From assembly GCA_034401135.1 (NCBI GenBank), contig JAWZSP010000005.1, forward strand, positions 248,001 to 312,000: a stretch of DNA of 64,000 nt, written 5' to 3'. The DNA is from Volutella citrinella (Eukaryota > Ascomycota > Sordariomycetes > Hypocreales > Nectriaceae). Below the pieces are notes generated by a model. The model did not search any database. It saw only the letters and a program-made list of their open reading frames with translations, and had not been told where the DNA came from. The position numbers and the translations under genes are program-made. Of the stretch, positions 42,628 through 53,709 are shown piece after piece; the first letter of the stretch is position 1; each line of letters starts with the position of its first letter.

Positions 42628-44700
42628 ATGAGCGTTCGTCGCTACATCTCTGCTGTTGCAGTGGCACAAGCTTTCTTCGCATTCTGGCCAACCTGTAACG
42701 CAGAGTCCTCACCGTTGGTGATACCTCCCAGCCAGTATTTGTACGACCTTCCGCGTGTGACCCCCCAGAACGATGGCATTGTTAACAGCTACCTAGTGAA
42801 GGCAATGACGGACCGTGGAGCAGTTTTAGTATTCGACTCGGTTCCCCAAAACAAGACGCCCGTGTGCTAGTATCGACAGCATCTCCAGCGACCTTGGTGG
42901 TCCATTCACAATATGGGTGTTCAGAAGCGGCCTTCAAGGATGTTCCATCCAACTGCGCTGCTGCGCGAGGCAGAATGTTTAGCCCAAACGAGTCGTCAAC
43001 ATGGAAAGAGCTAGGGACATTTGCCATCAACGATGGGCAGGTCGGCCTCGAAGCGAACCTGGGATACGAGCAGCGAGTTCAGTTTAGGTTGGACAGTCTT
43101 GGAATCGGCCTCGTCGACGGGAGCGGAGGCACCACTCTGCAGAATCAGACAGTGGGCGCTTTCGCGACGGCGAATTTCTTCTACCTGTAAGAAGAACACC
43201 ATCTCAAAAGTGTCATACTGTCCTACTCTACTGACTTGTGCACAGAGGAATTTTTGGCATTAACCCACAACCCCTGAACTTCAGCACCCTCGGTAACTTC
43301 TCTTCACCTTCATTTCTCACGACATTGAAGGAAAAGAAATCTATTCCGAGCTTGAGCTGGAGCTATACAGCTGGATCAATACATCGTCAGTCATTAGCTC
43401 CTGATCCTGAGGGGCAAGCTAATATCCCCTAGGCCTTAAAAAAGTCTACGGGCAGTTAATCTTCTCAGGATACGATACGTCCCGCTTTGAAGAAAATCAT
43501 GTTTCTTTCACAATGGCAGCCGACATTACCCGAGACCTAGTTGTCGCTCTTCAAAGCATAACATACAATGGGAAAGAGAAAAAGAATCTTCTGTCGTCAC
43601 CCATCAACATCTACATCGACTCCACCGACCCTCATATCTGGTTGCCCGAGTCAGCTGTCAAGGCCTTTGAAGCTGCTTTTGGTCTGTCCCTTGACAAAAC
43701 CAGCGGTCTGTATCTAGTCAACGAGTCTCACCACTCCACGCTGCTTGACTCTAATGCAGAGGTCTCGTTCCGCCTGTCTGATGTTAAGGACGGCGGTGAC
43801 AGCGTCTCCATCACTCTGCCTTACTCAGCTTTCGATCTCCAGGCAGACTATCCGCTTATTGAGAAGAAACAGTACTACTTTCCTCTCAGACAGGCTGCCA
43901 ACGATTCGCAGTACACACTCGGTCGGGCATTTTTACAAGAAGCGTAAGTGGTCGAATGGATCATGCAGCGAACGTGATGGTGCAGAGCAAACGCTGACAA
44001 TTTCACTAGATACTTATCAGTTGACTATGAGCGACAAGTCTTTAATGTCTCGCAATGCACATGGGTTGAGGGGAAACCTGAAAATATTGTCACAATATCC
44101 AGCAAGTCTTCAAAGTCAGACGATGCAAGCGATACCACGAAAACATCTTCAACGCCAAAATCCACTTCTTCGACAACCACCGACGACTCTACGCCGGGAG
44201 CTTCTTTAAGCCCAGGGGCAATTGCCGGAGTTGTGATTGGTATCCTCGCAGTCTTGGCTTTGATTGCTGCTGGGTTCTTCCTTGTACGAAGACATCGAAA
44301 GGGGGAATCGAGCAGTCAACCCAAACCAGGTCCGGACTCTGACACTGCTCCTTCTGACAAAGCATTTGTTGCCAATGAGTCCGGAAATGAACTAGAGGCA
44401 ATTGGTATAGCCCCTCGAGAGTTGGTGGGAGACTCAAAGTATATACACCTTTTGCATTCGGACTCAACCGAGGCGAGCGCAGTATCCAAGAACACGGCCA
44501 GATTGCACGAATTAGAAGGTTGTAGCGTTCCCAGGAACATTTACGACTCACGTCCGTCATCTGCGTCGCAACTTACGAGCAATCCCTTCGAGGGGGTTTC
44601 AGCAGCAACAACGCCCCAGCCAGCGTCGTCGCCTCAGCCAGTGCCGTCGCCCCAAACAGAGCCGTCACCCCAGCCGGCGTCAGTCACAGTCGCTAAATGA
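42628..44700 (+). CDS. Transmembrane aspartic-protease-like (A1 family) protein with altered active site, 5 exons
   Basis: Model: join(42628..42740, 42797..43186, 43246..43385, 43433..43943, 44010..44700), 614 aa. A signal peptide precedes an A1-type fold: QYFEGNDGPWSSFSIRLGSP, then LVSTASPATLVV, then GIFGINPQPLNFS, then YGQLIFSGYDTSRFEENHV, then NIYIDSTDPHIWLP. The first catalytic motif (normally DTGS) reads Ser64-Thr-Ala-Ser, and the second reads Asp277-Ser-Thr. The first aspartate is therefore absent, and the protein is probably not an active protease. A Ser/Thr stalk, one membrane helix (about 455-478, AIAGVVIGILAVLALIAAGFF) and a cytosolic tail with SPQP/SSPQP repeats follow. It could be a surface sensor or wall protein. 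All four introns (47-66 nt) fit. Confidence 0.88.
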
Positions 44701-44783
44701 GCGCTAATATTAATAAGATTTGGTTGCTATCTTCACCCTTCTGCGAGGGAACTCAGTTATGAACTATGTTCCATTCCAAGTCA

Positions 44784-45958
44784 CTATGATGAGGTTGCGG
44801 AAATGTATTCCGCACTGCATGGGTAGTCAATGTAGCCCTTCTCTAGCAGTGGCGTGTAGAAAAACTTTCGATCGTACTTCTCCAACGCGACGCCGGCTTT
44901 GATGCGATACACAAGATCAGGATTGGCGACAAAGTATCTCCCAAACACAACCACCACGTCGTACTTGCTGTAGGTCTCGTCGACTGCCGTCTGCGCAGAC
45001 TCAGCCTTGAAGCCACCGGCAATCAGGACGGGCGAGCTATTGTCCCACTGCTCGACCATCCACTTGACGGTCTTTTGCTTGCCACAATCGGCATCATCGT
45101 TGCCACGGATTCGCGCCTCAATGAGGTGTAGGTAGGCCAGGCCTAGTCCCTTGAGTTGCCCGGTTAGGTAGCGGAACGTTGGCTCGGGCTCGTCCATCAG
45201 CATACCCAGAAAGTCGCTGTAAGGGCTGAGCCGCACGGCAGTTTTGTCGGCCCCAACCGCCTCAATAACAGCTTTTGTGACCTCGATGGTGAATCTTGAC
45301 CGGTTCTCGATGCTTCCTCCCCATCGATCAGTCCTCTTGTTGCAAGTGTCCTGGAGGAACTGGTCCAGCAGATAGCCGTTTGCGCCGTGAATCTCAACAC
45401 CGTCGAATCCTGCACGAATGGCGTTCTTGGCCGCAGCAGCATAATCTTTGATGGTTTCCGCAATATCTTCCTCTGTCATGGCATCGGGTATGGGGTGGTT
45501 GGCGTCTACCGGGGTCGCACTACTTGATACCAATCGGTTTTCCCCTTCCTCGAGAACCTTGACATCTCCAGCTCGACCCTGGTGCCAAAGATGGCAGAAT
45601 ATCTTGCATCCCTTTGTATGAACAGTATCTGTAATACGTTTCCAGGCGGAGACCTGCGCATCCGACCAGATACCGGGCGCGTTTCTCACGCCAGCAGCGC
45701 GACGGGAGATCAACGTGGCCTCGCTGACGATGAGCGTTCCTGGCACGCAGGAGCGTTGCATGTAGTACTCTACAATGACGTCAGCCTAATAACTCCAGTA
45801 GCTATCATGGAAACAGGTAATGGAGATGTCATGTTACCCTGGGTCATGCTCGTTGGTGTCCAGTCGTCATCGCAACGGTATCGGGTCAGAGGCGCCATGG
45901 CTAGGCGATGGGACAGAGCCATTGACCCAATGGCCAACGGCTGGAACAGCTTGGTCAT
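44784..45958 (-). CDS. Old yellow enzyme-type flavin oxidoreductase, 2 exons
   Basis: Model: complement(join(44784..45769, 45838..45958)), 368 aa, the normal OYE length. FMN-barrel landmarks are FQPLAIGSMALSHRLAMAPLTRYR at the start, EYYMQRSCVPGTLIVSEAT across the splice, CHLWHQGRAG, GFDGVEIHGANGYLLDQFLQD (His and Asn that bind the substrate carbonyl), and RWGGSIENRSRF. The C-terminal phosphate-binding region is IAGGF...VVVVFGRYFVANPDL. OYEs reduce activated C=C bonds with NAD(P)H. The intron uses the GTAG acceptor just before AGTACTAC. The gene is divergent from the DHA2 exporter and convergent with the A1-like gene (83 bp apart). Confidence 0.93.
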
Positions 45959-46548
45959 GGTTGGTTGTCGATGCGCATGCAGCAGGGCCTGTGGATGCAA
46001 TTGGAGCTTTTCGGGGAGCCTATGTATTATTCACCGAAAGTCGCGCAACTGTTGGCAAACAAACACCACCATGCACCTGGTGGGGCGCGTCCTTCGGCTC
46101 AAAACTTGCCGAAAAGGGGTCCGTCTGGCAGCATACGGGGCAGCTGCCCATTGAGGCTAGCGGCTGGCAGGCATGGTCCCTTACAATCCACTCTAGACAG
46201 TGTTGTCGGGCTGCCATCGGCCGGGTCGGGCCAACAAACGACTGGACGTGATGCCGGCCTTGATGACACCGCCGTGTTACGGAAGCCAAAGGTCGGCACC
46301 ACTCGGCCTCGAGCTGCCGTATTGTGTGGGGTCAATGCTTTACTTGGCCGGAATATCCGACATGCAGGACACATGATAGAATTTTCTCTTCGATTTTTAG
46401 TTTGACCTCATCTTCCTGAGCAAAGGTGAACTGGTGACGCGACTTGCAGTCAGGTTTGGTTTGGGTGGCTAGGAACGCCTGGGCAACGACACAATCACGG
46501 CAACAGACTCAAGATATAGCGGATAAGTCGACTTGGTTATACTCGGGC
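45959..46548. promoter_or_regulatory. Shared promoter of OYE and DHA2 exporter
   Basis: A 590-bp divergent promoter. No specific operator was picked out with confidence. Confidence 0.5.
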
Positions 46549-48394
46549 ATGGGATCGAAGTCGGAATGCGAACGGGGCAATGCGACGCCCGCTGCCGCCA
46601 ACGCCGAGCCGGTCACTGACAGCGACGCCGAGAGCATCGGCGGCCAGCGAAATATCCTTTCACCCAAACGCCTCCTGCTCTCCATCTCAGCACTTTCCGT
46701 CTGCCTCTTTGTATCCTTCATCGACCAAACAAGCGTCTCGACGGCGACACCAGCCATTGCCAGCGAGCTCAACACTGGCACGTCCACGTCTTGGATCGGC
46801 GCCTCGTTCCTCATCGCCTCGACCGCCTTCCAGCTCATCAACGGCCGACTTTCCGACATTTTTGGCCGGAAGAACCTCCTGCTGATATGCCTTGCTCTCA
46901 TGGGGTTTGGCGACCTCGCGTGCGGCTTCTCGCGGACGCCCGTGCAGCTGTTCGCCTTCCGCTCGGTTGCTGGTATTGGTGGAGGAGGCATCAATAGCTT
47001 GGTGATGATCATTGTGAGCGACATTACAAACCTGCAGAACCGAGGGAAATACCAAGGTGATTAGCTGGCGACCCTCTTCTGAGACTTCTTTTCCCTCAAG
47101 CATATTCTGACCGCCACTAGGAATGCTCGGCGTAATCATCGCCCTTGCCAATGGCATCGGGCCGTTTCTAGGCGGCGCTGTTGTCGAATCGGCGACATGG
47201 CGATGGGTGTTTTGGATGGTTCCCATCATCACGCTGCCAACTACGGCAGTGATATGGTGGTATCTTCCACTCAAACACCGCCCGGGCGAGTATGTGGCCA
47301 AGATGAAGAAGATTGACTACGGCGGCATCGCTCTCAACATTGCCTTTACCCTACTTATCCTGGTTCCGCTGTCGGGCGGCGGCGTCACCTACGCCTGGAA
47401 GTCACCCTTTCTCATCACCGGCGTTACCGTTGGGGTTGTACTCGGTGTGCTGTTCGTGCTGTACGAGTGGAAGATTGCCAGCCTACCCATCATGCCTCTG
47501 CGACTTTACCGGGCCCCTCATTGTTCGGCCTTGTATCTACAGACCTTTATCATGGGCCTTGCTTACTTTGGCAACTTCTTCTATGTGCCGATATACTTCC
47601 AAACCGTTCTCAGGTTTTCAGCTTTGGAGGCTGGAGCCTTGTTTCTCCCTCTTGTCATCAGCACCTCGGCTGCGTCGATTCTGTCCGGCCTATATATGAG
47701 CCGCGTTGGGAGTTACATGCACTGCATTTTGGTTGGATTTCTTCTATGGACACTTGGAAGCGGACTTACTCTTTTATTCGACGAGCACACTGGGCTAGGC
47801 CCGATCATCGGCTTTCTGATCATCGAAGGCAGCGGAATAGGATTCACGCTACAACCTACCTTGGTTGGCATGTATGCCAATAGTCGGACCGAAGATAGAG
47901 CTGTGACGACTGGGTTGCGCAACTTCATCCGCACTATTGGGGGTGCGTTTGGTGTCGTCCTCTCCGGCGTCATCCTGTCCAACACTTTGAGTAAAGAGCT
48001 GTCCAGAAGGCCCGGCATTACCGAGTCCATCATCTCGGAACTGTCTTCTTCCGCATACGGGGTCGACAAGCTCGGCCTTGACGAGCAAGAAAGGCAAAGT
48101 GTAATGAAGGTGTACATGGATGGGATTCATTACATTTTCATGTTCTACACTGCTTGTTCAGGGGCTTGTTTTCTTCTCACAGCACTTGTTGGTGACACGA
48201 GCTTGAAGGCGAAGCCGGAAACAGCTGAGCCCGACCCTTCAGAGAGTGAGACTACTCAAGTTGACCCGAGTGAGATACAGTATGAGGCGGACCTGGAGGC
48301 AGGCTTGACGCAAGAGAAAGGGAGTGATATGAGTCCGGATGGCCTTAAGTCTGCGGGAAAAGAGGCAGAGAAGACAAAGACGATAGTCGAATAA
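46549..48394 (+). CDS. MFS drug:H+ antiporter, DHA2 (14-TM) type, 2 exons
   Basis: Model: join(46549..47056, 47121..48394), 593 aa. TM1 is SISALSVCLFVSFIDQTSVSTATPAI (the DxT-type motif of DHA2). Motif A is NGRLSDIFGRKNLLL. Motif C-like glycine-rich stretches are VAGIGGGGINSLVMII and MLGVIIALANGIGPFLGGA. The helix count and a long C-terminal acidic tail fit the 14-spanner multidrug or toxin efflux group. The 64-nt intron interrupts GKYQ-GMLG, a common intron site in this family. The ATG at 46549 is the first one after the divergent promoter that keeps a normal cytosolic N-terminus. Efflux substrate unknown; the neighbour OYE suggests a joint detoxification unit. Confidence 0.93.
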
Positions 48395-48511
48395 CCGCTC
48401 AACCAATGGCAGCGGGTAAATGGAGTAAAACTTTGACAGGAAAACAGACTAATGCCTCTTTCAACGCACATCTTTGTCTGTGATCGTGATCCCGCACGTG
48501 CCACGACAGGA

Positions 48512-48667
48512 CTGTAGAAACTCGACAAATTCGCTCAGCTTAGTGGCTCCATTTCTTCTCCAGAAATACAAGGCCAGCCAGTTTTAATCCCAGTAGGTTG
48601 CTTTTTCTAAGGCTCTATGTAGGGGGCTGGAACCGCTAAGCGGAGCGAATTTGTCGAGTTTCTACGG
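48512..48667 (+). mobile_element. MITE-like inverted-repeat element, copy B
   Basis: A 156-bp element. The left end is CTGTAGAAACTCGACAAATT; the right end is the inverse of CCGTAGAAACTCGACAAATT, so the terminal inverted repeats match over at least 24 of 25 bases. It shares TTAGTGGCTCCATTTCTTCT and CAGAAATACAAGGCCAGCCA with copy A in the same orientation. No coding capacity. Confidence 0.85.
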
Positions 48668-48980
48668 CATAGCTTCCATTGGAGGCGGCAACCACCGTAC
48701 TTTGGCGAACACTCAACGTTGGCGTAATGACCCAACATGCCAAGACCACGTGGATTCTCTGCGAGCTTCAAAGTTCCCATGCTCACTGGATGCACCATCG
48801 TTATCGCGTCGCAGCATCTAGCGGGACGCTTTTCTCCGCCGGTGGGCCCATGCCCCGCAGAACAAGAGGCATGTGGACCACGAAGATAAGGCTCGTCGGC
48901 TTTCGGATGCCCCGTCCATGGGCAATTGAAGGCCGATCACTGCGGGGCAACCAGGGAGCTATCGGCTTAGTCCTGGCCGC

Positions 48981-49020
48981 TGATAACGACCGCCGATAGA
49001 GGATGAGAGCATCAAGATAA
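48981..49020 (+). promoter_or_regulatory. Cluster of three GATA motifs
   Basis: TGATAA (48981), CGATAG (48994) and AGATAA (49015) lie within 40 bp, all on the plus strand, about 140 bp upstream of the PuuE-like ATG. They match HGATAR, the site of the nitrogen regulator AreA/Nit2. Confidence 0.6.
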
Positions 49021-49158
49021 AACGCTCTGGCGGTGGCGCTTTGATACTTAGTTGAACGCCCTTTCACTAGACGACGAGAGCCTAAGCTTGCCATTCTAGC
49101 CGCTACTACAGCCTGTCTCAAAGTCATCAACCCGTGTCAGTGCAATTATACCCCTACC

Positions 49159-50218
49159 ATGCCCGAGATTTACTCCCCTCACCCCGACTACGGCTTCGCC
49201 CGCGATTTCAAGGGCTATGGCGAAAAGGGCCTGGTAGGCCTGAAGTGGCCAAACGATGCCAAGATTGCAGTGTCCTTTGTTATCAACTACGAGGAGGTGC
49301 GTCGTGAACCAGATCATGACTGTGCTACACGGTCGTACTACATGGTCGTGCTGACTTGGCCCACAGGGTGGTGAGCGATCCGTCCTCAATGGAGATGGAG
49401 TAGATGAAACAAATCTGCGAGAGCATCCCAGCGAGGTCCGTCGTAATGAGCGCAACTACAATGCCGAGTCAGAGTACGAATACGGCTCCAGAGTTGGCTT
49501 CTGGCGCCTCTTCAAACTGTTCAACAAACACAAGATGAAGTTTACCCTCTATGCCGTCGCCCAGGCTGTCGAACAGCAGCCAGAGGTAGCCACACGCTGC
49601 GTAGAGGAGGGCCATGACGTTGCCTCGCATGCCTATCGCTGGGTAGATCACCACGACTGGCCTATTGACAAGGAGAAGGAATACATCCGCAAAGCCATTA
49701 CGTCCCTCAAGAGCCTGACTGGATACGCACCCAAGGGCTGGTACTATGGCCGACCGTCTCCTCACAGCCGAAGCTTGATTCCTCAAGTATACGAGGAAAT
49801 GGGAGAGGAGCTGGTGTGGGCGAGCGACACCTACGCTGACGACGTGCCATACTGGATCGACCTCCCACTCGAGAGGGCCAAAGAGAATCCTTCTGGGGTT
49901 CTTTGCCTTCCCTACTCATACACTTGTAACGACTTCAAATTCTTGGTCAATGGCTCTGGTTTTCGAGATTCCAACGGTTTCCTCACCCACCTCAAGAACG
50001 CCTTCGATGTCCTGTACGAGGAGGGCGAGGAGGGCCAGCCCAAGATGATGACCATCGGTCTGCACTGCCGAATCATTGGCCAGCCGGGAAGATACAAGGC
50101 TCTACAAGAGTTTGTAGAGTACATTGAGAAAAAGGAAGGTGTTTGGGTTGCCACGCGGACCGAAATTGCTGAGGCCTTTAGAGAGCAGTTTCCATACAAG
50201 AAGGGCCAGCTAGCCTAG
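49159..50218 (+). CDS. PuuE-like polysaccharide-deacetylase-fold amidohydrolase (allantoinase/cyclic amide type), 2 exons
   Basis: Model: join(49159..49296, 49367..50218), 329 aa. Landmarks are PRDFxGYGE-like RDFKGYGEKGLVGLKWPNDA, INYEEGGERS, EYGSRVGFWRLFKLF, EEGHDVASHAYRWVDHHDWP, GWYYGRPSPHSRSL and GLHCRIIGQPGRY. These are the signature segments of PuuE allantoinases and related cyclic-imide hydrolases, which use the NodB fold but are intracellular. There is no signal peptide, so a chitin deacetylase role is unlikely. The reaction would be opening of a cyclic amide (allantoin, hydantoin or imide). The promoter has three GATA motifs in 40 bp. Confidence 0.9.
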
Positions 50219-51092
50219 CGCGCACCGTGCATGGCCGGTTTATGTACACGAGCAAGTGCAGAAATGCTGAATACTTTTAGGAAAAGACTGAAATGCAATT
50301 TATTGGTGAAACATGTTGCACTCCGTCATAAACGTAGCGAGATATCACCCCGACGATTTTGGGTGTTGCGGGACAGGCCCACATTTCTCAACTTTGTTCC
50401 GCCCGGTAGACCACAAAGCGAGGGGCTCATGTAGCCAGTACAATACCTTGCATTTCATTCAATTTACAAAAGCTTCAAGGGTTGTGTTTATTCTCTCATG
50501 TGTGTGGTTGGCGCAATCAATGCAGCGCAATACAGTGCTGTTCGCACAGTCAGGCCCGGAGCAATTTTCTTCCGTATTTTCACAACCAACTTCCTCCATG
50601 CCACCTGGATGGCCACCACAGTGTCAACCCGACATAAATACAGAGCTGCTTAGGGTCATTAATCCGATCATTAACAACAATATAGACAACTCAACAGGGA
50701 TCTCAGGGGTTACAGACGATGAACTCACAAGCAAATGCAGATTCACAACCCAAGGACCCCTCACCGCCAGCCCTGGACCAGTGGTGATAGCCTCATGATT
50801 CAGCAGCTTGGGTATCTCATCTCAATGAGGTCTTTAATTATTATAGGGTGTAGTCTTGACTTATTATAGGATAGTCTTTAATTATTATAGGGCTTCGTAT
50901 TTACTTATTCTAGGGCTCATCATTTAAAATAGCGAGCCTGTGGAAACGGAACTGATTTCCCCGGCGCGCAGGCAACACTTGACGCGAATCGCACGGTTGG
51001 CGGGATAGCAAGAGTCTTGGTTTATGATTCGGCATGTACAAAGTTGCAAATAAAGACAGCCATTATCATAGTATCGTAGCGCGCCATCATGA
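50219..51092. other. Intergenic with AT-rich direct repeats
   Basis: 874 bp. Contains the repeat at 50830-50917. A 161-codon frame at 50313-50798 has no recognisable features and was not accepted. Confidence 0.55.
50830..50917 (+). repeat. Short AT-rich direct repeats
   Basis: About four imperfect copies of a 20-24-bp unit (AGTCTTTAATTATTATAGGG and variants) in tandem. Lies in the convergent 3' region between the PuuE-like gene and the Zn2Cys6 gene. Confidence 0.75.
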
Positions 51093-53709
51093 TCATCTCA
51101 TCTCTGCACCACCAAATCCAAATCCCCATTGCTCAGTCACAGATTCTCCGATGCTCTCATCACCAGCCATACCATGCGCCTGACCAGGGTCTTGGCCCTC
51201 TTGCCCATCTATGACCCAGGTGCCGCTATGACCCGGAGTTGCATTTCCAGAGCCATCATCCCCAAGCATCTCATTCCACATGCGCCAGCCCTGCCATCCG
51301 CCAGGTGCCTCCTCATCGACCTCCATAAATGCTTCCTTGACGGCATCCGAGACCAGCTCACTTATCGTTGGGCCTCCATCATCTCTTATACTAAAGTTCA
51401 TTCCGGCATCTCTTTGCGCACAGCTGCTCTGCACCGAAGGCCCGGGCTGCGGGCTTGGGTTCTGTGGCCCATCCTTCATCTGCAGGCTCACCAGCTGCGA
51501 GCCTTGGTTAGGGTTGACCAGTGTCTTGAACAGGCTACCGGATAATGCGTCAAAGATGTCACGGTACTTGACTGCGCCTGGCCATTTCTCTCCAAATATT
51601 GTCAGGCTCTGTGAGCACGCTTGAGTGGCCTCGAACACGTGATACCCAAAAAGACTCTTGTCACGCCACAGACAATACACCAATGTTAGACCAGCCACGA
51701 AGCAGCTGTGCAGTGATATCATGGTATAGCTGAGTGTCTTTTCCTGGTTCAGTCGCTTATACGCAATGCACACGGAAGCAGCTGAGCGCGCGGCAACAAT
51801 GAAGCACTCATCTGACGGGCTGAGGGAAGGCAGTTGGATGCTCAAAAGGGAGAGCACCGTCTTATGGTATTGCCTAGCTCTTGTTAGTAGTGCTTCTATT
51901 TTGCACTCGACTTGCTGAGTTCTTACAGGTTGAAAAAATCCTGCGAGTCGTAATTTGCACTCTCGGGATCATACATCCAAGTGATCTTCTCGGATCGCTT
52001 TGGAAGCCTGGGCACAGTCTTAAGCCAACTGTCTAAGTCGTTGCGAATCTTGAGCATCTTTCGATCAAGTTTTAGCTTCTCTTGCGGAGGTCCCGAGAAT
52101 ACGTCTTTGTCAACACGGAAGACGGTTTGGTGGATCCTCGACTGGATTCGTTCGAGTTTTATGATGTGGATAAACGGCTCGATATTCGACCACGGTGCTT
52201 CTTCCTTGGCATTGGGTGGCTCTTTGTGCGTCAAGTACCAGAATTCAGGGTTTGTTGATGGCAGCTTTCCATATTATCAGCACAAATTTTGCAGTTGTGC
52301 TTGAGATGCTTACCTGGACGTCAATATCGCGGTCTGCCAGAGCGAACGCGCGACCAAGAATAACGCTCGTCCCGCGATCCAGGCTGTAACATGACCAGAA
52401 TGCCCGTCTCCTAATCTCAAGGTCACGAGCATTGTGATGAGGGCCCTTAGTCCGGAACTCGCGGTGAAGACCTAACTCAATACAGAGTGACACCGCGTAC
52501 CTGACTTGGCTCCAAGCCCCTGCGCCGTAGGGGGATCGTTGGCCATGGAGGGCAAGAAGAAGGAGAATTTGTGCTGTGCCGAGGTTATGCTGCTCCAGAA
52601 TATGGTCCATGGGCTCAATGGCTGCAATAAGGTGTTTTTCAGAATCTACACCACATGGGGTTCGAGTCAATTGCAGGAATCGTGCGGCGATGGCATAAAT
52701 AAGGTGCATGATACTTCTCTCCATAATTGACAAAGCACCATGCTTATACTGCTGATTGAATAGGGAAGCATATTCTTTCCTGTCGAGAAGGGGCCACCGG
52801 GTGTGCAGACGATCGAAAAATGTATCGACCAACAGCGTTGCTAAATCCAGCGGTGGGAACTCGGAATCCAATTCCCCTACAGTTGGCGAAAATGCGGCTG
52901 ATAGCTGGGGATGGGCTACACTGAACAGGGGAGTGGTCTGGATGGCGGACTGTTGCAGCAGAGACCGATCTCTGGACCCTCGATAAATGGAGGTTTGGAT
53001 CATCCTCGCTATGGCAGCACCAGAGCTGGACCCGAGATAGAAAGGCTCAGGAGCCGTGTCTGTCGTTCCCGAGGCCCGCAGTGACAAGTATGCGACGCCA
53101 TCGACGAGAGACCCGTTTTCTTCCGTGTCTGCATCATCTGACATGGAGCTGTGGTGGGATGAAGAGGAACCGAGGCGAGATCGACTCTGAGCGGGTTCAT
53201 TGGAGTGGCCAATCCTACCTCCCTCTGTAGTGCTAGTGTCTGGGGGAGCATCAAAGTGATCTTGTGCAAACGCCGGCAACCGAGCCTCCAAGAACGCGAT
53301 GCGCTCCTCCAACGCATTGATGTATCTTTCAGGGTAAGCAGCCACAAAGTACAACTGAATGATGTCGCTGGCGACTTACAATGTCTTCCCACCTGGATAG
53401 TGGGCTCTGATGGCTCTCTCGTAGACGCATGGTGTCCCCGCCCGCTCGCACGACTTACAGACTGGGTGGCTGCCATCACACTTTGATCATGTAAGCACAT
53501 ATCTGACTTGACGGAGTGGACACAGACAGATATTTGTTTACCCTTTGTTTCCTTCTGTTGCAACGCTTACAAGCCAATGCGACGCGGCCCTTGCGAGTCG
53601 GTTGGGCGGGTGTGCCAGGCTTGCTCCTGGGGCTTTCTGAGCCTATCGAGTCCATGGACGAAAAAGGCCTAATTTCCATGTCAATTGGCAGTTCAGTCCA
53701 TCTCTGCAT
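51093..53709 (-). CDS. Zn2Cys6 transcription factor with fungal_trans domain, 5 exons
   Basis: Model: complement(join(51093..51873, 51927..52264, 52314..53325, 53380..53480, 53542..53709)), 799 aa. The zinc cluster is C47-x2-C50-x6-C57-x6-C64-x2-C67-x6-C74, with intron 1 between Arg56 and Cys57. A coiled-coil linker follows (LYINALEERIAFLEARLPAF), then the middle regulatory domain (FFDRLHTRWPLLDRKEYASLF, ARFLQLTRTPCGVDSEKHL, VRYAVSLCIELGLHREFRTKG, RRRAFWSCYSLDRGTSVILGRAFALADRDIDVQLP). The four introns of 48-61 nt are all in phase. It is divergent from the NCS1 permease and flanked by catabolic genes, so I infer that it is the local pathway regulator. Confidence 0.9.

Larger units (their letters stand above)
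48395..49158. promoter_or_regulatory. Intergenic with MITE copy B and GATA motifs
   Basis: Contains the element at 48512-48667 and the GATA cluster at 48981-49020 upstream of the PuuE-like gene. Confidence 0.6.

Noticed and set aside
45582..46154. Plus-strand frames over the OYE start and promoter
   Set aside because: They overlap the real OYE exons in antisense or lie in the promoter, with no domain.
49159..50218. Chitin deacetylase as the product
   Set aside because: The NodB fold could suggest it, but there is no signal peptide, and the RVGFWRLFKLF, HAYRW and GLHCRIIGQPGR segments point to the PuuE type.
50313..50798. A 161-codon plus-strand frame after the PuuE-like gene
   Set aside because: No domain or convincing start. 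Probably 3' flank.
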